Assembly: GCA_958295785.1 (NCBI GenBank)
Contig: OY282377.1
Span: forward strand, 4,590,896 to 4,654,895
Length of the DNA stretch: 64,000 nt
Reading direction: 5' to 3'
DNA from: an uncultured Latescibacterota bacterium
GTDB taxonomy: Bacteria; Latescibacterota; UBA2968
The notes under the pieces are model-generated. The model saw only the letters and a program-made list of their open reading frames with translations. It had not been told where the DNA came from and did no database searches. The stretch's first letter is position 1; every line of letters starts with the position of its first letter. Both the position numbers and the translations under genes were made by a program. Shown here in pieces: positions 61,201-64,000 of this stretch.

Positions 61201-64000
61201 CGCCTCGCCTTCACCTCTATCGTGAACGTCAGGATTGCCATGTCGCCATCTTCATCTGTCGCAGTCCAACTGTACGCGGTCGCACCTATCGTCACGCTCG
61301 GCGTACCAGAGATAATCCGCGTCGTCTGATTGAAACTCAGACCATCCGGCAACCCCGGACTCAGCGCGTAAGTCAGCACACCATCGCCACCGGTCGCCAA
61401 TGGCAATGTAAGCGGATCAATCGTCTGGTCCTGAACATAGCTTTGTGCCCCCACCGTATCCGCAAATGACGGCAACAGATCTGAAAGCACCCGACTCGCC
61501 GTTACCTCTATCGTGAACGTCAGGGTCGCTGTATCGCCATCTTCATCCGTCGCAGTCCAAGTATACGTCGTCTCACTCAGTGCCATAGTCGGCGTGCCGG
61601 TCACCTGCCGCGTAGTCGCATCTCGCGTGATACCATCCGGCAGAGAAGGACTCAGGTCATAGGACAAAGTGCCATCGCCACCACTCGCAGCCGGAAGCGT
61701 GAACGCCGCGATCTGTTCATTCTTTATCCATATTTTGTCGTCCACCGCATCGGCAAACGCCGGCAACAGATTCTCTGTCACCACAACGAAGAAACTCGCG
61801 GTCGCCTCATCCCCATCCTCATCAGTCACCGACAGATCGTAGCGCGTCTTGCCCTTTGGCTCGGTTGGCGTGCCATCCATAACACCGCCATTGCTTTCCC
61901 CATTGGCCGGTGAGGTGTACGCCAGCCCAGCAGGTGGCGTCAGCGCGTAAGTCAGCGAACCATCGCCACCGGTTGCTTCGGGAAAGACCAACGGCGTGAT
62001 GGCCGTGCCTTGCCGATAGCGTTGAAAATCCACTGCATCCGTGAATGTAGGCGAGCGATTGGTGTCACCCATGCCCTCATCCGACCAGTCGCCCGTGCCC
62101 TCGGCGTTGCTCGCCTGCACCACCACCTCATAAGTCGTCTCAGACGACAAGGTGCTGATCGTCGTTTGCGTGCCAGTGCCAGTAAAGGAATGCGAGGTCC
62201 ACGCCGACGCACTCTGCTTGCGGTACTGCACATCGTAATCGCTGATCGCCGGACCACCGCCATTGGCCGGCGCTGTCCAACTGATATCCAAAGCGGTATT
62301 GGGACTGGTGCTTGACCGCGTCACTGTCGGCGCGTCCGGCTTGCCGGGCGGCTCATCTACATCGGTCACGTCAATGTTAACTGCAATGTTGTCCGTATCG
62401 TCTTTGCCGTCACTGACCGTCACCGTCACGCTGTAGGACGAAGTGGTTTCGTAGTCCAGCGTCGCGCCAGAGGCCACCGTGATCTGACCGCTGCCCGAGT
62501 CGATGGTGAACGCGCTGGATCCCGACAGCGAGTAGGTCAGCGCGTCGCCATCCGCGTCCGTGGCCGCCACAGGCGTGCCGACAAGGGTACCCGCCGGACT
62601 ATTCTCTGCCACCTCGCGGCTGGTCTCGCGGCCACCGGGCGCATTCGGGTTGCCCTCCGTAAAGACAGGCGAGCGATTGGTGGTGCCCGTGCCCGAATCC
62701 GACCAGTTGCCCGTGCCCTCGGCGTTGCTCGCCCTCACCTGCACGTCATAGGTCGTCGCCGATTCCAAACCGCTGATGCTGGTTGATGTACCGGTGCCGG
62801 TAAAAGCGTGATCGGTCCACACCTCCGCACCCTGCTTTCGGTACTCAACATCGTAGTCGCTGACCGCTGGTCTTGTGTTGGTCGGTGCCGTCCAACTGAC
62901 GTCCAAGGCCGTTTTGGGGCTGGTGGACGAGCGTGTCACTGTCGGCGCGTCCGGCTTGCCGGGCGGCGGTTGGTCAGTCAAGTTGATGGTGACCGCATGT
63001 CCGACATTCCTATCCGGATTCGTCAACTTGAAACTCGCCGTGACCGAGTAGGATGACTTGGTCTCATAATCCAGATCCGCGCCCGTAGCCACACTGATCT
63101 GACCTGAGTCTTCGTCTATCTCAAAAACGCTGTCGTCCGAAAGGGAGTAGGTCCGTCCCGTTCCCCACTTATTTGATAGCGGCGCACCCACGTTGGTCCC
63201 AGCCGAAGCGTTCTCGGCTACAGACCGGGTCGCGGTATAGGTACCGGTGAGTGTCATCTGCCTTGAGATCGTGCCGCCGCGACCGTCGGATCCCGAGTAT
63301 GTGATCGTCGACGAGCCTAAGCTCTCGGGTCGTATGACGAGGTTAAGACTATGCTCGATCCAAGCCGACCCGATTGAGCTATGTTGCGTGGATGCGGTAT
63401 ATTTCAGTACGTCGTCATCCGGGTCACTATATAAACGACTCAGGTCTGTCGCGCCACTTACTCCTATAGAAAGAGTTTGGTCGGCAATGATGTATTGGCG
63501 TAACGTCGGCGCACGGTTGGGCTGTTGGGTGCCCGTATTTGACCAATCCGATTCGCCATCGGCGTTTTCGGCGCGTACCTGCGCCTCATACGGTCCGGCG
63601 TCTGTCAGATTGCTGACGGTGCTGCTGGTTCCCGTGCCGGTGAAAGAGAGATCAGTCCATGCGTCCGCGTCTTGCTTTCGGTACCGCACGTCGTAGTCGG
63701 TGATGGCCGAGCCGTTGTCGTTCGGGGCCGTCCAACTCAACTTCAACTCGAACACGGCGCCGGTCGAAGTATGGGACGTCGTGCGCAGGACCACTGTAGG
63801 TGGGGCGGGTGTGGCAGGCGGGCTGGCGGTGGTGCCCGTGCCCGAAGCCGACCACGCGCCCACACCTTCGACATTGTTCGCCCGCACCTGTACCTCATAG
63901 GTCGTCGCCGCTGCCAAACCGCTGATGCTGGTTGATGTACCGGTGCCGGTAAAAGCGAGCTCGGTCCACTCCTCCTCACCCTGCTTGCGGAACCGCACAT
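55290..64000 (-). CDS. Giant repeat-rich autotransporter (FnIII, cadherin, He_PIG repeats), 5' end outside the window
   Basis: At least 2902 residues; the start is beyond 64000. N to C: FnIII and cadherin-like modules alternate (YDVRYRKQ, YSVTVTVSDGKDD) up to about residue 660. About 19 He_PIG/putative-Ig units of 84-100 residues follow, each ending near WTATDEDGDTATLTFTIEV, an acidic DxDxD-like turn. A C-terminal autotransporter barrel of about 350 residues starts GRGVGALWGASDF and ends MLRGQLNF. It is probably a surface adhesin displayed by type V secretion. DNA repeats of 276 and 300 bp show recent unit amplification. The start and signal peptide cannot be seen. Confidence 0.88.
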   Translation of the reverse strand, partial: VRFRKQGEEEWTELAFTGTGTSTSISGLAAATTYEVQVRANNVEGVGAWSASGTGTTASPPATPAPPTVVLRTTSHTSTGAVFELKLSWTAPNDNGSAITDYDVRYRKQDADAWTDLSFTGTGTSSTVSNLTDAGPYEAQVRAENADGESDWSNTGTQQPNRAPTLRQYIIADQTLSIGVSGATDLSRLYSDPDDDVLKYTASTQHSSIGSAWIEHSLNLVIRPESLGSSTITYSGSDGRGGTISRQMTLTGTYTATRSVAENASAGTNVGAPLSNKWGTGRTYSLSDDSVFEIDEDSGQISVATGADLDYETKSSYSVTASFKLTNPDRNVGHAVTINLTDQPPPGKPDAPTVTRSSTSPKTALDVSWTAPTNTRPAVSDYDVEYRKQGAEVWTDHAFTGTGTSTSISGLESATTYDVQVRASNAEGTGNWSDSGTGTTNRSPVFTEGNPNAPGGRETSREVAENSPAGTLVGTPVAATDADGDALTYSLSGSSAFTIDSGSGQITVASGATLDYETTSSYSVTVTVSDGKDDTDNIAVNIDVTDVDEPPGKPDAPTVTRSSTSPNTALDISWTAPANGGGPAISDYDVQYRKQSASAWTSHSFTGTGTQTTISTLSSETTYEVVVQASNAEGTGDWSDEGMGDTNRSPTFTDAVDFQRYRQGTAITPLVFPEATGGDGSLTYALTPPAGLAYTSPANGESNGGVMDGTPTEPKGKTRYDLSVTDEDGDEATASFFVVVTENLLPAFADAVDDKIWIKNEQIAAFTLPAASGGDGTLSYDLSPSLPDGITRDATTRQVTGTPTMALSETTYTWTATDEDGDTATLTFTIEVTASRVLSDLLPSFADTVGAQSYVQDQTIDPLTLPLATGGDGVLTYALSPGLPDGLSFNQTTRIISGTPSVTIGATAYSWTATDEDGDMAILTFTIEVKARRVLDQVPSFTDTVGAQSYVQDQTIDPLTLPLATGGDGTLTYALSPGLPDGVTKDANHRVSGTPSVSSGETPYTWTATDEDGDKAELTFTIEVKADLKPTFGDAVDDKIWIKDEQIAAFTLPAASGGDGTLSYDLSPGLPDGITRDATTRQVTGTPTMALSETTYTWTATDEDGDTATLTFTIEVTASRVLSDLLPSFTDTVGAQSYVQDQTIDPLTLPLAAGGDGTLTYALSPGLPEGLRFNQTTRMISGTPSATMNATEYTWTATDEDGDTAELTFTIEVVPASSNSVPTFTDAVDFQRYRQGKAITPLVFPEATGGDGTLTYAMTPPAGLAYTSPANGESNGGVMAGIPTEPKGKTRYDLTVTDEDGDEATLSFFVVVTENLLPAFVDAVAAQSYVQNQTIDPLTLPLATGGDGVLTYALSPGLPEGVTKDANHRVSGTPSVSSGETPYTWTATDEDGDTATLTFTIEVKADLKPSFADEVDDKTWIKDEQIAAFTLPAASGGDGTLSYDLSPSLPDGITRDATTRQVTGTPTMALSETTYTWTATDEDGDKAELTFTITVDVQQVLPKNVDLTPSFLDTVVAQRYVQNRAIDPLTLPLATGGDGVLTYALSSGLPDGLGFNQTTRMISGTPSATMNATAYSWTATDEDGDKAELTFTITVDVQQALPRNVDLTPSFLDTVVAQRYVQNRAIDPLTLPLATGGDGVLTYALSSGLPDGLGFNQTTRMISGTPSATMNATAYSWTATDEDGDKAELTFTITVDVQQALPRNVDLTPSFVDTVAAQSYVQNQTIDPLTLPLATGGDGVLTYALSPGLPEGLSFNQTTRMISGTPSATMSVTAYSWTATDEDGDTATLTFTIEVTPPNSVPVFTDAIDGASMGDQPLVPPFVLPEATSGDGVLNYDLEPPLPNGLSFDKTTRVISGTPLEDIDDTEYTWTATDENGDETILTFTIEAADLVPAFTDTVGAQNYIQYQPIDPLTLPLATGGDGVLNYDLEPPLPNGLSFDKTTRVISGTPLEDMDDTKYSWTATDEDGDTATLTFTIEVAADLVPAFTDTVGAQNYIQYQPIDPLTLPLATGGDGVLNYDLEPPLPNGLSFDKTTRVISGTPLEDMDDTKYSWTATDEDGDTATLTFTIEVAADLVPAFTDTVGAQNYIQYQPIDPLTLPLATGGDGVLNYDLEPPLPNGLSFDKTTRVISGTPLEDIDDTKYSWTATDEDGDTATLTFTIEVAADLVPAFTDTVGAQNYIQYQPIDPLTLPLATGGDGVLNYDLEPPLPNGLSFDKTTRVISGTPLEDIDDTKYSWTATDEDGDTATLTFTIEVAADLVPAFTDTVGAQNYIQYQPIDPLTLPLATGGDGTLTYALTPGPSAGLTFDLATRMLSGMPTEAMVATECIWTATDEDGDTAMLVFTVEVDADLIPRFTETVGPQRYRAGRAIAPLTLPLATGGDAPLTYSLTPTLPAGLVLDAATRIISGTPTTPMNETAYKWMVTDEDGDVAELIFTIAIEVSDRTRLKAINELILPELSRAMRTSTLDALTGRIDQEGTSRAPGIMNSEAALSFVASKVMASEYAIKEGTRSWQEVIGGSSFALPLSHDHADTLNAGRGRGVGALWGASDFRRLSLSGDAPISWDGDLFAAHLGADMRFGNGFIAGLVGSWFEGSVTYTDQGYGEAVDGTHESRMVSAHPYLSWSSPMGSNLWATAGYGRGEVAMDDEKVGHQTSDSDLRTAAAGGRVRLSGGLSSFDLKGEAWMTRLAVDDNGDGIEGVTANTQRLRLAGEAAHTFGFASGASLTPSMELGMRMDAGDGQTGTGVELGGGVRYAAVRLTVEATSRILLAHTGDTKEWSAGLSVRFSPRDDARGLSFQVQPSYGETGSGVAQLWEQGAVGAGLNSFAPTMQMDTEVGYTVPMFAGLLTPYSGFRFSEDGTQGYRFGGRVEIGGLGNVSLEGMRDEASAAANHGVMLRGQLNF
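57138..58520. repeat. Five 276-bp tandem repeats in the autotransporter gene
   Basis: Units of 92 codons start at about 276-base steps (landmarks 57208, 57484, 57760, 58036, 58312) and are almost identical; the fifth has a 3-base loss and more changes. The encoded unit is VPAFTDTVGAQNYIQYQPID.. with variants EDIDDT and EDMDDT. Near-identity at the DNA level points to recent slippage or unequal crossover. Confidence 0.92.
58862..59475. repeat. 300-bp tandem repeats in the autotransporter gene
   Basis: Two almost identical units with landmarks at 58871, 59171 and a diverged third at 59471 (GACGGCGTGAGGTCAACGTT). They encode the PSFLDTVVAQRYVQNRAID type of He_PIG unit. Confidence 0.85.

Overview
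The window is a bacterial chromosome segment of moderately high GC. It looks like a Gram-negative member of the FCB group or a neighbouring phylum. Latescibacterota or Poribacteria-like lineages are my best guess, from the gene style only. The signs are a PorV-like outer-membrane protein beside a TonB receptor and a secreted protein with a C-terminal sorting-like domain, several sulfatases, Ldh_2, amidohydrolase and Rieske genes, and very many intergenic repeats. I saw no rRNA, tRNA or CRISPR array.

Layout. 1-7447: start of a probable pspA-like gene leaving the left edge, then a TonB receptor / large secreted protein / PorV-like cluster (minus strand). 7963-11667: XdhC, VWA (CoxE-like), MoxR ATPase and a NUDIX hydrolase. 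11858-22919: phosphate block on the minus strand in the order porin, pstS, pstC, pstA, pstB, phoU; pstB and phoU are separated by about 3.2 kb holding two tandem Rpn-nuclease units. 23584-27458: decayed genes, an IS1595-type element inserted in a small IS5-end repeat, and a third Rpn unit. 27505-29646: ppk1, probably part of the same phosphate theme. 29747-32164: an IS5-family copy between a truncated RND gene and a truncated cysteine hydrolase. 33473-41055: small unknown genes, then a defence cluster made of a three-gene cytosine methylase / ParB-like / nuclease-like operon facing a type I restriction locus with fused M and S subunits and a decapitated R subunit. 41239-43728: glyoxalase, a second IS5 copy and a potassium channel. 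43940-55166: catabolic and accessory genes (two sulfatases, Ldh_2, 2-phosphoglycerate kinase-like, cupin, speD, sugar-phosphate isomerase, Rieske, amidohydrolase, glutaminyl cyclase). 55290-64000: a giant repeat-rich autotransporter entering from the right edge.

Mobile DNA is the dominant theme. About 115-bp repeats carrying IS5-like ends bracket all three Rpn genes, and full IS5 copies sit at broken genes. Each Rpn gene carries a 12-bp tandem tract of 9 or 15 units. Many genes are damaged: dcm-like, hicB-like, hsdR, RND, hydrolase, a TolC-associated-type gene and a TonB-receptor remnant. Two of the frameshifts (dcm-like and hicB-like) fall in G runs, so assembly error and phase variation must both be considered.

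The best candidate for an undescribed system is the 34490-37618 operon (C5-methylase, ParB/Srx-fold protein, PD-(D/E)XK-like protein), in which each downstream start overlaps the previous stop. The second is the IS5-end / Rpn composite unit that has entered the pst-phoU operon.
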